Of a stretch of 63,301 nucleotides of DNA, positions 8,244 to 17,993 are shown piece after piece. The position numbers were made by a program, and so were the translations under genes. The stretch covers positions 1-63,301 of the forward strand of contig QEUQ01000015.1 in the NCBI GenBank assembly GCA_003577105.1, read 5' to 3'. Position 1 is the stretch's first letter. Each line of letters opens with the position of its first letter. The notes below the pieces were generated by a model that saw only the letters and a program-made list of their open reading frames with translations, had not been told where the DNA came from and did no database searches. The stretch is from Acidobacteriota bacterium (lineage in GTDB: Bacteria > Actinomycetota > Acidimicrobiia > ATN3).

Positions 8244-9914
8244 CTAGTTCAGCTCGGGGGCGATCGGCGCCCATTCGCCCGTGACGACATCGGGCACCTG
8301 GCGAAGTTTCTGGTTCGACCACTGCGACTCACTCCAGATGAATGGCTTTCCCCCACCGGCCGGTGGCGGCTCAAAGACCGGCGTGCCGTACTTCATCCAG
8401 AAGAAGGGCTGAGTCTGCGAACTCGTCAGCCCTGGAGCCTTCGGGATCGACGCCTTCGCTCGCGAAGCCGTAACTACCTTTGCATCGACCGAGCCTTCGG
8501 GAATCGTCTTGGGCTTGGGGGTCGTGCCGAATCCGAGATCCCACCGCCCGTAGATCGAGAGCGGCTCACCGGGCGCCGTGTAGGTGATGAGCGCTTGGGC
8601 CGACGCGACGTCTGTCACGGTATCCATGCGCGCCAGGAACTGTTGGCGGCGCATCGGACGATTCTCGATCGACTGGATTTGCTCCCTCACGTAAAGCGAT
8701 GCCGGGAAGTTGACGCCGAGGATCACATCCGGCTGAATCAGCTCATGGTCATAGCCGGTTGGCAGTCCTTCAGGCTTGGTCCTCGTGTCGTACCCTCCTG
8801 TCTTGTTCGACTTGAAGAGGATGAAGTCCTTCCACGTCATTTCGACAAGCCCGATCTCCTGAGTCTTCATGTCGATAAGCCCGTATCCGTTCATATAGGT
8901 GCCTGAGCCTTCGAGGGATGTGAGTTCGAAGAACTCATCGAGTGTTGCAGCGAACTGCTCTGCGAGTGCCCCGCGCCACAGCATCCAGAGTGCCTCGACC
9001 TTGGGCTCGGAGTGTGTGGCAAGCTCGGTCGTCTCGTTGAACATGATTCCGTTGGCGTTGTAGCCGAAGTCGGTGTTGCTCAAGATGTTGCCTGGCGAGA
9101 GTGCGTTGACGGTGACGAAGGTGTCGTTGATTTGATAGGTCGATGCCATCGACTGGTCGAGGAAGCTAAACCATGAGTTGTGAGCCAGATAGATCTCATT
9201 TGAGGTCCGCTTTATGTATGCCGAGCACTTCGAACGCGAGAACTTGTTGTCCATCGCATCCATTAGGTCAGCGACCGCGTTTATGAAGTAGACATCAAGG
9301 AAGGACACCGTCGGAGACTCGTAGTTGAGGGTGAGCTCCTCAGGGCTGAAGCGCTCGGTCTTGGGAAGCCTCGCGGTAGCGAGTTCACCGGCGGTCGGAG
9401 CCGCCTTGGTGGCGCCATCGTAGATCCCAACCAGGCGATATATCAGTCTGCTGAGGCGTTCTTTGGTTTTCGAGTCGGATGCGCGCTGTACCCATTCGAT
9501 CGTGTAGTTCCAGTTGTCGATGAGCATCTTCTTCGCTGTTGCAGTCTCAGTTGTGGTGGGCGGTACGTTCTTCGGATAGCCGGGGTCCACTCGGGCGATC
9601 GTGTCCCACAAGTTGTCGCGAGTGGCGGTTAGCTGGCCCTTCTGAAGGCGGCCTTGTATGTACCCGGCTTCATATTCCGCCTTGAAGTTGTCAGGGTCGT
9701 GGCTTATGACGACGAGGTTCGAGAGCGGGCCGAACTGCTGTAGGTAACCGCCGGTATCGTCGTCGATCGCAAATGATTCGACGCCCTGCGGGAACTTCAG
9801 CTTCTTCCCAGGTGAGGCAGGGGAGTCGGCTGACTTCTGGGCGCATCCCGCTGTGATGATCATCGCTAGCGCGAGTGCGAGCGTTAGAAGCTTCGCGAGG
9901 TGTTGTTTGATCAT
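8244..9914 (-). CDS. Exported lipoprotein of the phospholipase B-like (Ntn-hydrolase) family
   Basis: A 556-residue protein with a lipoprotein signal peptide (hydrophobic stretch then ITAGC, Cys near residue 24). The body matches the phospholipase B-like (PLBD/laminin ancestor) family known from lysosomes and amoebae: the putative autocleavage and nucleophile site KCSAYIKR, then IYLAHNSWFSF, a region corresponding to the family's FSGYPG-type turn, and GSGTYMNGYGLIDM for the family's NSGTYNNQW block. Family members are made as precursors that self-cleave before a cysteine. Here the protein would be membrane-anchored outside the cell. AGGAAG precedes the ATG. The substrate (phospholipid, amide or peptide) cannot be predicted. 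Confidence 0.75.
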   Translation of the reverse strand: MIKQHLAKLLTLALALAMIITAGCAQKSADSPASPGKKLKFPQGVESFAIDDDTGGYLQQFGPLSNLVVISHDPDNFKAEYEAGYIQGRLQKGQLTATRDNLWDTIARVDPGYPKNVPPTTTETATAKKMLIDNWNYTIEWVQRASDSKTKERLSRLIYRLVGIYDGATKAAPTAGELATARLPKTERFSPEELTLNYESPTVSFLDVYFINAVADLMDAMDNKFSRSKCSAYIKRTSNEIYLAHNSWFSFLDQSMASTYQINDTFVTVNALSPGNILSNTDFGYNANGIMFNETTELATHSEPKVEALWMLWRGALAEQFAATLDEFFELTSLEGSGTYMNGYGLIDMKTQEIGLVEMTWKDFILFKSNKTGGYDTRTKPEGLPTGYDHELIQPDVILGVNFPASLYVREQIQSIENRPMRRQQFLARMDTVTDVASAQALITYTAPGEPLSIYGRWDLGFGTTPKPKTIPEGSVDAKVVTASRAKASIPKAPGLTSSQTQPFFWMKYGTPVFEPPPAGGGKPFIWSESQWSNQKLRQVPDVVTGEWAPIAPELN

Positions 9915-10168
9915 TGCTTCCTCACCGTGAGCGACGAGTCTTCGGTTCAGCTCGATCTGTCGAACGAAAGCCTAGCCTTTCTCGGGAAGCGATCTTGGGA
10001 GCTGAAGTGAGGGGCGATTCCAACGCCGAACCGGCGCGCTGACCACTCGCGGATTTCGGTCAAGAATGCCTGCTTTGATTCCGAAAACTTTACTGCGGGT
10101 GGGAGAAGTCGCACCGGGGTGATCACCTTGACCGGCCCGGTGGGATTCTGCACGGAAGGTGGTCGGAA

Positions 10169-10354
10169 ATGCCTGATCACGACCCTGTTGTCAGGGCCAC
10201 ACGGATAATTGACGGACGTCCGATTCGCCAGTTCAAGGCTGGTCGGGAGTGCTTGGCGCCGGGGTGTAAGGTCTTACTCTCTCGATACAATCCGTCCAAG
10301 TTCTGCAGTAAGCATCACGAATTGCAGCCGATACCTCACTTTCGCGCATCCTGA
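10169..10354 (+). CDS. Small zinc-knuckle protein
   Basis: A 61-residue protein with a GAAGGTGG ribosome site before ATG 10169. Residues 28-50 hold a probable zinc site: C-x4-C, then LLSRYNPSKFC and S-K-H-H. The motif LSRYNP followed by C-x2-H recurs in short proteins and N-terminal extensions of actinobacterial regulators (from family knowledge), which supports real coding. It stands alone between the lipoprotein gene and enolase. A DNA- or RNA-binding or protein-interaction role is conceivable, but nothing in the sequence specifies it. Confidence 0.6.
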   Translation: MPDHDPVVRATRIIDGRPIRQFKAGRECLAPGCKVLLSRYNPSKFCSKHHELQPIPHFRAS

Positions 10355-10432
10355 AACGGACAACAGCTGCACGAGGCCGACCTTGAAGCGCCGCTAGCAA
10401 AGCGAGCAATTGCGCTATGATCAGGTTCTTAA

Positions 10433-11758
<1,326 letters not shown>

Positions 11759-11759
11759 A

Positions 11760-12257
11760 ATGCGTGGATTCGCATCCCGAGTTATGCGGGAGGCCGGATC
11801 GCGCATAGGCCACGTCGCGAGATTCGGGCGATGGGGGGTGCTGCCGCATTATCTCTTCACGATCGTTGTCGTTCTCACGTTGATGTTCGCCACGGTCTTG
11901 CCGATAAAGCGCCTTCTCGCCGAAGGTGAGCGCGAAGCTGAAATCAGGCGCGAAATCGAAGCGGTGAGGGCGAACTCTATGGAGCTCTCCCAGAAGATTG
12001 ACGAACTGAATGATCCTGCCGTGATCGAGAGTCAGGCCCGCAGCAGGCTGGGGCTTGTTCGTTCTGGCGAGACGCCGTTGATAGTCACCGAGGGTCCGCT
12101 TCCAGACCCGGCTCCTCCGTCGGCCAAACCCAAGCCCAAGCCCAACCCCAAGCCACCGGCCAAGACGGCGACACCGAAACCGACCTCGACCCCAAAGGCT
12201 TCGCCGACACCTGTCAACGCAACTAAACCCAAACCGTCAGTGACGGCCAAGCGATAG
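11760..12257 (+). CDS. FtsB/DivIC-type septum formation initiator protein
   Basis: A 165-residue bitopic membrane protein: a short cytoplasmic N-terminus, one membrane helix (about residues 36-54), then a coiled coil through ELSQKIDELNDPAVIESQAR and the family signature SRLGLVRSGE. The C-terminal 50 residues are low-complexity, rich in Pro-Lys-Thr. Proteins of this family scaffold the divisome together with FtsL and FtsQ. The ATG lies one base after the enolase stop, an arrangement seen across Actinomycetota. The basic proline-rich tail is likely extracytoplasmic and might contact cell wall. Confidence 0.9.
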   Translation: MRGFASRVMREAGSRIGHVARFGRWGVLPHYLFTIVVVLTLMFATVLPIKRLLAEGEREAEIRREIEAVRANSMELSQKIDELNDPAVIESQARSRLGLVRSGETPLIVTEGPLPDPAPPSAKPKPKPNPKPPAKTATPKPTSTPKASPTPVNATKPKPSVTAKR

Positions 12258-12298
12258 CAGTCGCACCAATACGGCGGCGTTCCCCCAGAGAGGCGGCC

Positions 12299-13849
12299 AT
12301 GGCGGTTGATCCTCAGGATTCGAGAGTCGTTTCGGCCCAGATTGGCAGGCCGGTGAGGGGCGAGAGCACCGTGATGTCGCGCTGCGATCTCGGCCTTCCC
12401 GTCGTGGTCAAGGTGGCACCGCTTCTCGATGACGGAACGCCTTTTCCGACCCTTTACTGGCTGACCTGCCCGCTGGCGTCGAAGCGGGTGGCGCGAATTG
12501 AGTCCGCGGGAGGAGTAGCCACTTACGCAGAACGAGCTGACTCCGATCCGGACTTCGCAGGCGATCTCAAGACTGCGCACATCGAATATGAAGCCGAGAG
12601 GGCAGAACTGCTCGGCATGCCCGAAGCGTCAGAGCTTGGCGAGTCAGAGGAACTCGCGCGGCCGGTGCCAACAGGTGGAATTGCTGGTGTCATGAAGCCC
12701 GGTTCCGTCAAGTGCTTGCATGCTCATCTTGCTCATACGCTGGGAGGCGGAAAGAACCCCATCGGGAGCGAGCTGGTACGCGAGGTTCTCCCGCTCAACT
12801 GCACCAGCCCCTGTGTTGTTGATCATGACTTGAATCCTGCCTGGAGGGAGCCTGAACTGTCTGAGCGCAAGCCAGAGACCGAAAGCGACAGCACAACCAC
12901 TCGAGTTGGGGCAATTGATGTCGGCACCAACTCTGCGCGTCTGCTAGTCGCCGAACTAGAACCGGCATATCGGCCCATTCGAAGAGAAATGACAATCACG
13001 AGGCTCGGCTACAAAGTCGATGAGACCGGATACCTCGATCCGACGGCAGTGGAGCGGACCGCTGAGACGATTTCTCGCTATGCCTCGACTGCTGATGCGC
13101 TCGGGGTCGAGGCGATGCGAATTGCCGCGACAAGCGCGTGCCGAGACGCTTCGAACCGCGACGAGTTCTTTGCCCGGGTGAAAGTGATCACCGGGGTGGA
13201 GCCAGAGATCCTGAGCGGTGAGGAAGAGGCTGCGATCGCGTTTCTCGGCGCGCTCTCGGGCATCGAAGACCCCGGCCCTTGGCTCGTCGTCGACATCGGT
13301 GGCGGATCGACAGAGGTTGTCCTTGGCGAGGTCTCTGGGGGAAGGCTAGCTGGTGAGGGCCGGGCCGAGGTCACCTCCTCGATCAGCATCGACATGGGAT
13401 GCGTGCGGATCACCGAACGATTCCTCAAGTCGGACCCGCCGACCTCAGCTGAGAAGGCGGCCGCAACGGCGGCAATCGAGGCAGGGCTCGACTCAGCTGA
13501 AAAGGTTGTGGACGTCAGTTCTGCTTCCAAGGTGATCGGCGTGGCCGGCACCGTCACGACGCTCGCTTCGATTGGGTTGGGGTTGACGGACTATGACCCC
13601 TCGAAGACGCACCACTACCAGTTGCCGGCGAGAGAGGTACGTCGCTTGTATGAGGCGCTCGGTGCGATGACTGCAGCCGAGCGAGTCGAGAAATTCGGAG
13701 TGCTACCTGGCCGGGCAGATGTGATCGTTGCTGGTTCCATGATCCTCTTGGCAGTGCTCGAACGCTGGGGATTTGACTCGGTACTTGTGAGCGAGTCCGA
13801 CATCCTCGACGGCCTAGTCCTCTCCATGGGCGGATCACCTCATGAGTGA
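12299..13849 (+). CDS. Fusion of DUF501 and Ppx/GppA exopolyphosphatase
   Basis: This 516-residue protein joins two proteins that are usually separate neighbours. Residues about 1-175 are DUF501 (GRPVRGESTVMSRCDLGLP, FPTLYWLTCPL, GSVKCLHAHLAHTLGGGKNP). After a short charged linker, residues about 202-515 are Ppx/GppA: phosphate-1 block GAIDVGTNSARLLVAEL, phosphate-2 block VVDIGGGSTEVVLG and GVAGTVTTLASI. Such enzymes hydrolyse polyphosphate or pppGpp. The joint frame is continuous with no in-frame stop. In related genomes DUF501 and ppx are adjacent genes, so this is a plausible gene fusion of an existing pair, implying that the DUF501 domain acts with the phosphatase. The stop overlaps the next gene by eight bases. 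Confidence 0.88.
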   Translation: MAVDPQDSRVVSAQIGRPVRGESTVMSRCDLGLPVVVKVAPLLDDGTPFPTLYWLTCPLASKRVARIESAGGVATYAERADSDPDFAGDLKTAHIEYEAERAELLGMPEASELGESEELARPVPTGGIAGVMKPGSVKCLHAHLAHTLGGGKNPIGSELVREVLPLNCTSPCVVDHDLNPAWREPELSERKPETESDSTTTRVGAIDVGTNSARLLVAELEPAYRPIRREMTITRLGYKVDETGYLDPTAVERTAETISRYASTADALGVEAMRIAATSACRDASNRDEFFARVKVITGVEPEILSGEEEAAIAFLGALSGIEDPGPWLVVDIGGGSTEVVLGEVSGGRLAGEGRAEVTSSISIDMGCVRITERFLKSDPPTSAEKAAATAAIEAGLDSAEKVVDVSSASKVIGVAGTVTTLASIGLGLTDYDPSKTHHYQLPAREVRRLYEALGAMTAAERVEKFGVLPGRADVIVAGSMILLAVLERWGFDSVLVSESDILDGLVLSMGGSPHE

Positions 13850-14996
13850 GGGCCCGGCCTACTCGCCAACTCGCGCATCGACAGTTGCAGCCATCGTCTT
13901 CTTCAGGGTCCTGGACCTCGTGGCGATAGGGCTCGGGGGCCGAGTGCTTTCGGGCCGATCATGTCCGTGGGGGTGTTTGCAGGAGGGCATCTCAAACTGG
14001 GACGCCCACTGGTATTCCGGTATTGCGGCCTTCGGGTATTCATACATCCCGGGTACTGACTCCAACGCGGCGTTCTTTCCCGCTTTCCCTCTGCTGATGC
14101 GATGGGGCGCGCCCCTCTTTGGGGGCAACTACCTGTGGTCCGGTTTGGCGGTTTCGCTCCTCGCCTCTGTGGCCGCTCTCGTCTTCCTAGTTCGCCTTGT
14201 AAGAGCGGACTTCGGGACTCCCGCTGCGAGGAGAAGTGCGATCCTGCTGTCAGCCGCGCCGACAGCCTTCTTCTTTGCACTCCCTTATGCCGATGCTCTC
14301 TTGCTCATGCTCTGTGTGATATCGATCTTTGCTGCCCGGCGGCGCCGCTGGCTCTCAGCGACGCTACTTGCCGGATTGGCGGGCACAGTAAGGGTGACTG
14401 GAGCCCTGCTAGTGATCCCGTTGCTGTGGGAGTTCTGCGAGCAGAACAGCTGGCGTGTGCGGGAGGTCTTCACCGCACGAAGCCTTAGGCGCCTCTTGCT
14501 ACTGGCGATCGCGCCGCTCGGAATTGTCGCCTACATGATCTGGCTCCAGATCCGCTTCTCTGAACCACTCGCGTTCTTCAAGGCGCAGCTCGATGGCTGG
14601 CCCCACCGGACCACCTGGCTGTTGCGCCCGGTTTGGGATACGGGCGTTGAACTAACCCGGCCGGGAAAACATCTCGGTGGTCTGCGCCCAGATCTGTATT
14701 GGTCCTACGCGCTTGACATTGCGGTGTTGGTCGCTGCCGCTGTGCTCTTTGTGACGGCGATGCGCCGAAGAATGCCCGGCGTGTACTTGCTTTGGTGGGG
14801 TGTGGCCCTGATATTTCCTCTCATGTCCGGTACCACACATTCGTTTGCGCGCTATACCTTGGTTGCCTTTCCTCTCTATGTTGCAGCGGCTCTGGTCTTG
14901 CGGAGGCGAGCGGCTTTCCTCGGGGTCGCCTCGGCCTCCCTTGTGCTCCAGCTGGTTCTTGCGCGCGCGCACGGCATGGGCTGGTGGGTCGGGTGA
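13842..14996 (+). CDS. PIG-V-like GT-C mannosyltransferase family membrane protein
   Basis: A 384-residue polytopic protein. The first loop contains ISNWDAHWYSGIAAFGY, matching the WDA-x-WY motif of PIG-V-type glycosyltransferases that use polyprenyl-phosphate sugars, followed by AAFFPAFPLLMR and YADALLLMLC. About eight or more hydrophobic helices follow. The enzyme probably transfers mannose or another hexose to a lipid or protein on the outer face of the membrane. It overlaps the DUF501-Ppx gene by eight bases and the next membrane protein by four bases (GTGA), so all are likely on the enolase transcript. The acceptor is unknown. Confidence 0.82.
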   Translation: MSEGPAYSPTRASTVAAIVFFRVLDLVAIGLGGRVLSGRSCPWGCLQEGISNWDAHWYSGIAAFGYSYIPGTDSNAAFFPAFPLLMRWGAPLFGGNYLWSGLAVSLLASVAALVFLVRLVRADFGTPAARRSAILLSAAPTAFFFALPYADALLLMLCVISIFAARRRRWLSATLLAGLAGTVRVTGALLVIPLLWEFCEQNSWRVREVFTARSLRRLLLLAIAPLGIVAYMIWLQIRFSEPLAFFKAQLDGWPHRTTWLLRPVWDTGVELTRPGKHLGGLRPDLYWSYALDIAVLVAAAVLFVTAMRRRMPGVYLLWWGVALIFPLMSGTTHSFARYTLVAFPLYVAAALVLRRRAAFLGVASASLVLQLVLARAHGMGWWVG

Positions 14997-17851
14997 CCGA
15001 GAGCACGCTCGACAGAGCCATTTGGCATCTGGCTCCCGGACGCGACTCTCCGCGGTGGATGCCGCGTCTGATAGCTGGAATCTGGCTGCTGTGTGTCGCT
15101 GTAGGGGTCTCCTATGCGCTCATTCAGCCTGTGTGGAGCGTTGTCGATGAAGGGCCCCACTTCGGTTACGTCGAGCTTGTTGGCGAGCAATTTCAGTTCC
15201 CGAGGGCCGGCGAAACCCTGGTATCAGAGCAAGTCTTAGCAATCGGCCGTGATCGTCAATGGGGATGGCAGTATCCGCGCGACGGGTCACTGAAGGTCGA
15301 GGGCGATGAGGCGCCGGTTGGCACGGGCCGGGCTGACGAATCCCAGTGGGTGCGGGCAAACCTGTGGCGCTTCAACTATGAGGCGATCCAGCCACCGCTC
15401 TACTACCTAATAAGCGCGGCGGTTTACAGGCTGACACCGGGGAGTGCCTTGGAGCGCGTCTATGCGGTCAGGGTTCTCTCAGCGATCCTCGCGTCGCTAA
15501 ACGTCTTGATTGCGTACCGGATTGCCCGCCGGATCTCCCCGAAGAGCCGAATCCTCCAAATTGGCGCGCCAGCGTCATTTGTGCTGCTACAGGGGTACAT
15601 GTTCAATCTGAGCCAGGTCACCAACGATGCGCTGGCCGCGCCAATGGGCGGCCTCATGATTCTGGCGATGCTTCGGGCGATCCAAGACGATCTCAATCGT
15701 CGCGATGTCATGACGATCGGCTTCGCACTCGGCCTTGCGTTGCTGACCAAGTCTGTCCTGTGGTCCATGCCATTTGTGATGACAATCGTCTTCTGGCGCG
15801 AGTTCGGGCTTCGCAAGGCATTTGGATACTTGAAGTGGATTGCAGGAATCTCGGCCGCCGTCTTTGTTCCGTGGCTCATCCGGAATCTATTCGTCTATGG
15901 CGATGCCACCGGACAGTCGACCATGAGCCGATTTCTTGGGACCTTCTTTCCGGCGCAGAGATTTGTCAGCCCCGGCGAGGTCTGGAACTACACATGGACC
16001 GCGACTCGCCACATGGTCCTCAGCTACGCGTGGGGCGAGCCAGTCTGGGTCTGGGCTTATCGGGCCGCAAATGTGATCGCCGTATATGCACTCCTTGTCT
16101 TCGTGGCAGCGGGCTGGATTGGCTGGTTCTTCCACAGAAGGAGGATGCGCGCGAGAAGTCACCACCCGTCGGCTGAGCGAGACGCTGGTGGAGATGACGC
16201 GGAAAGTGCTGATTTGGCGAATAATCGCCAACAGCCGGCGCCTCTGCTCGAGCGCCCCGGCATGTGGGTATGTGGACTGACGGTGTTGGTTTCGTACCTT
16301 TTCTTGTTGGTATTGCCAATGCTCGGTGGGATTGCAGTTGTCGGACGCTACATGTACCCGGTCTCGGCGGCAGTTGCCGTGGGGGTGACCTTTGGCGCGG
16401 CTCGTGTTGTGCCCCGCCCCAAGCTGCGGGTCGCATTTCTTGTGCTGATTGCAGTCGCGTTTCTGGCTCTGAATGTGATCAATCTCGTCGGCTGGCGCGA
16501 CATGGGCTTGACAACTTCACGAGTTGCCGACGGCATTGCCTATTCAGATGGCGCAACCGCGCCATCGACGGTTTGGTATTTCGCCGGCGGGCGCAATGAG
16601 GGTGGGTTCACTCAGCATTTCACGATCTTGAACCCGGCACCGCTGAGGGCGACGGCGACCCTCAACTACTTCATCGGAGGAGGCACTGTCTCGAGGCGCA
16701 GCGTCGAGATTCCACCCGGTGAGAGCGTTATCGTGAACACCCGCCTTGACCGGGCCGGCGGCGCGGGGGCTGGGCACTTGAGCATGGGAACCATGATTGA
16801 GTCCGACGTTCCGGTGATTGCCGAGCGCGGCGAGTATTTCTTCGTCTCCGACCGTGGTTGGAATGGCGGCTCCATAGTTGCGGGCCGCCCAGCGCTCACA
16901 TCCGAAGGCTTTTTCGCGGCTGGGCGTGTCGGGGGAGGTTGGTCGGAGGTGCTTTCCTTCCTCAATCCGGGTGACGAGTCGGCGCGAGTGACCATCGAAT
17001 ACCTCGCCGATGGCCGTACGCGCGAGGCGACTCTCGTTGTGCCGGCGCGCTCGCCCGCCCGTGTTGACGTCGGTAGCCGGGATTCCGGCGCTCTCGGCGA
17101 GCCCGCAGATCGCCTGTCGGTTCGGGTCCAGTCCTCTGTTCCGATTGCTATGGAGCGTCAGCTCTATCGCTCGGGCGACCGCTATGCGGGAGGCGATTGG
17201 GCGCCAGCATCGGCCCCGTCACCGAATTGGACCTTCCCCCTTGTCCAGTCGGGCCCCGGATATCACCCGACGCTCGTGGTGATGAATCCGTCTGGCGCCC
17301 CTGGCGAGGCCCGCTTGCGTTACCACCTTGGTACCGGGAAGGTCGAAGAGCGTCTTGCCCAGGTGCCGCCGGGCCGTACTGACATGGATCTCGAGGTGGC
17401 GGCGGGACCGGGAATCGGAGTTGTGGGCGCTCCCTTCGTGCTCGAAGTCGCATTTGACAGAGAAGTGATTGCCGAGCTCGAGACGTCAGTTCGCGACAGC
17501 GGGTATGTCGATCTACTCGCCCAGCCGGGCTCGAACAGGGCCTCGGAACGCTGGTACTTCGCTACCGGCTCGACTCAGCCGGACTTCACGCAGCGCATGA
17601 CGATCTTCAACCCTTCAAGGGATGCGCAATGGGTGCGAATCACCTACTTCCCCGGTCATCCGGCGACCTTGCCGACGGTGCATCAGGCAGCAGTCGAGAA
17701 GTCAGTGAAGATGTCTGCTGGCGAAGTCCTTACGATTGATGTCGAAAATGACGCGCTCGGCGTAGGTGCGAATCAAGACCTATCGGTCATGATCGACGCG
17801 GATCAACCGGTGTTCGCGGGGCGCATGCTGTATTTCATTCATTCGTTTTAG
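14993..17851 (+). CDS. DUF2142/GT-C-like membrane protein with four C-terminal beta-domain repeats
   Basis: The 952-residue protein starts at GTG 14993, overlapping the preceding stop; a longer frame back to 14792 lies inside the upstream gene. The N-terminal half (to about residue 510) has about ten membrane helices and GT-C/DUF2142-type features: QPVWSVVDEGPHFGYVELV with the acidic first-loop pair, then IQPPLYYLISAAVYRLTP. The C-terminal 430 residues hold four repeats of about 105 residues, each beginning W-Y/F-F or F-x-x and containing a LNP/FNP turn followed by an ER/GRM-Y-F-type ending, as in DUF5719-like beta domains. The repeats would be extracellular. It may glycosylate or assemble a surface polymer with the PIG-V-like neighbour. 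Confidence 0.75.
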   Translation: MTESTLDRAIWHLAPGRDSPRWMPRLIAGIWLLCVAVGVSYALIQPVWSVVDEGPHFGYVELVGEQFQFPRAGETLVSEQVLAIGRDRQWGWQYPRDGSLKVEGDEAPVGTGRADESQWVRANLWRFNYEAIQPPLYYLISAAVYRLTPGSALERVYAVRVLSAILASLNVLIAYRIARRISPKSRILQIGAPASFVLLQGYMFNLSQVTNDALAAPMGGLMILAMLRAIQDDLNRRDVMTIGFALGLALLTKSVLWSMPFVMTIVFWREFGLRKAFGYLKWIAGISAAVFVPWLIRNLFVYGDATGQSTMSRFLGTFFPAQRFVSPGEVWNYTWTATRHMVLSYAWGEPVWVWAYRAANVIAVYALLVFVAAGWIGWFFHRRRMRARSHHPSAERDAGGDDAESADLANNRQQPAPLLERPGMWVCGLTVLVSYLFLLVLPMLGGIAVVGRYMYPVSAAVAVGVTFGAARVVPRPKLRVAFLVLIAVAFLALNVINLVGWRDMGLTTSRVADGIAYSDGATAPSTVWYFAGGRNEGGFTQHFTILNPAPLRATATLNYFIGGGTVSRRSVEIPPGESVIVNTRLDRAGGAGAGHLSMGTMIESDVPVIAERGEYFFVSDRGWNGGSIVAGRPALTSEGFFAAGRVGGGWSEVLSFLNPGDESARVTIEYLADGRTREATLVVPARSPARVDVGSRDSGALGEPADRLSVRVQSSVPIAMERQLYRSGDRYAGGDWAPASAPSPNWTFPLVQSGPGYHPTLVVMNPSGAPGEARLRYHLGTGKVEERLAQVPPGRTDMDLEVAAGPGIGVVGAPFVLEVAFDREVIAELETSVRDSGYVDLLAQPGSNRASERWYFATGSTQPDFTQRMTIFNPSRDAQWVRITYFPGHPATLPTVHQAAVEKSVKMSAGEVLTIDVENDALGVGANQDLSVMIDADQPVFAGRMLYFIHSF

Positions 17852-17933
17852 GCCCGGGTGCTGGAACTGGCAGACAGAGGCGGCTTAAACCCGCCTGCCT
17901 TCGGGCGTGAGGGTTCGAATCCCTCCCCGGGCA
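17852..17933 (+). tRNA. tRNA-Leu (anticodon UAA)
   Basis: A cloverleaf of 82 nt folds with acceptor arms GCCCGGG (17852-17858) and CCCGGGC (17926-17932), discriminator A, a class II variable arm (TGCCTTCGGGCG region) and T loop GGTTCGAATCC. The anticodon loop CTTAAAC places TAA at the anticodon, giving leucine for UUA codons. CCA is not encoded. The tRNA begins on the base right after the stop codon of the upstream membrane protein, so it is either processed from that transcript or has a promoter inside the gene. UUA codons should be rare in this GC-rich genome. Confidence 0.97.
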
Positions 17934-17993
17934 CTTGTTGCAGCGTTGTCGGACAAGTTCGAGACAGAGGAAAAGCGCACCCAGCGAGCAAAG

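Noticed and set aside
9947-10180. 77-codon open frame on the minus strand
   Set aside because: No ribosome site, no recognisable domain, and it overlaps the start of the small zinc-knuckle gene.
10416-10421. TATGAT as an enolase promoter
   Set aside because: No -35 at suitable distance; mentioned only as weak in the enolase entry.
14792-14992. N-terminal extension of the DUF2142-like gene
   Set aside because: It lies inside the PIG-V-like gene; GTG 14993 with stop overlap fits better.
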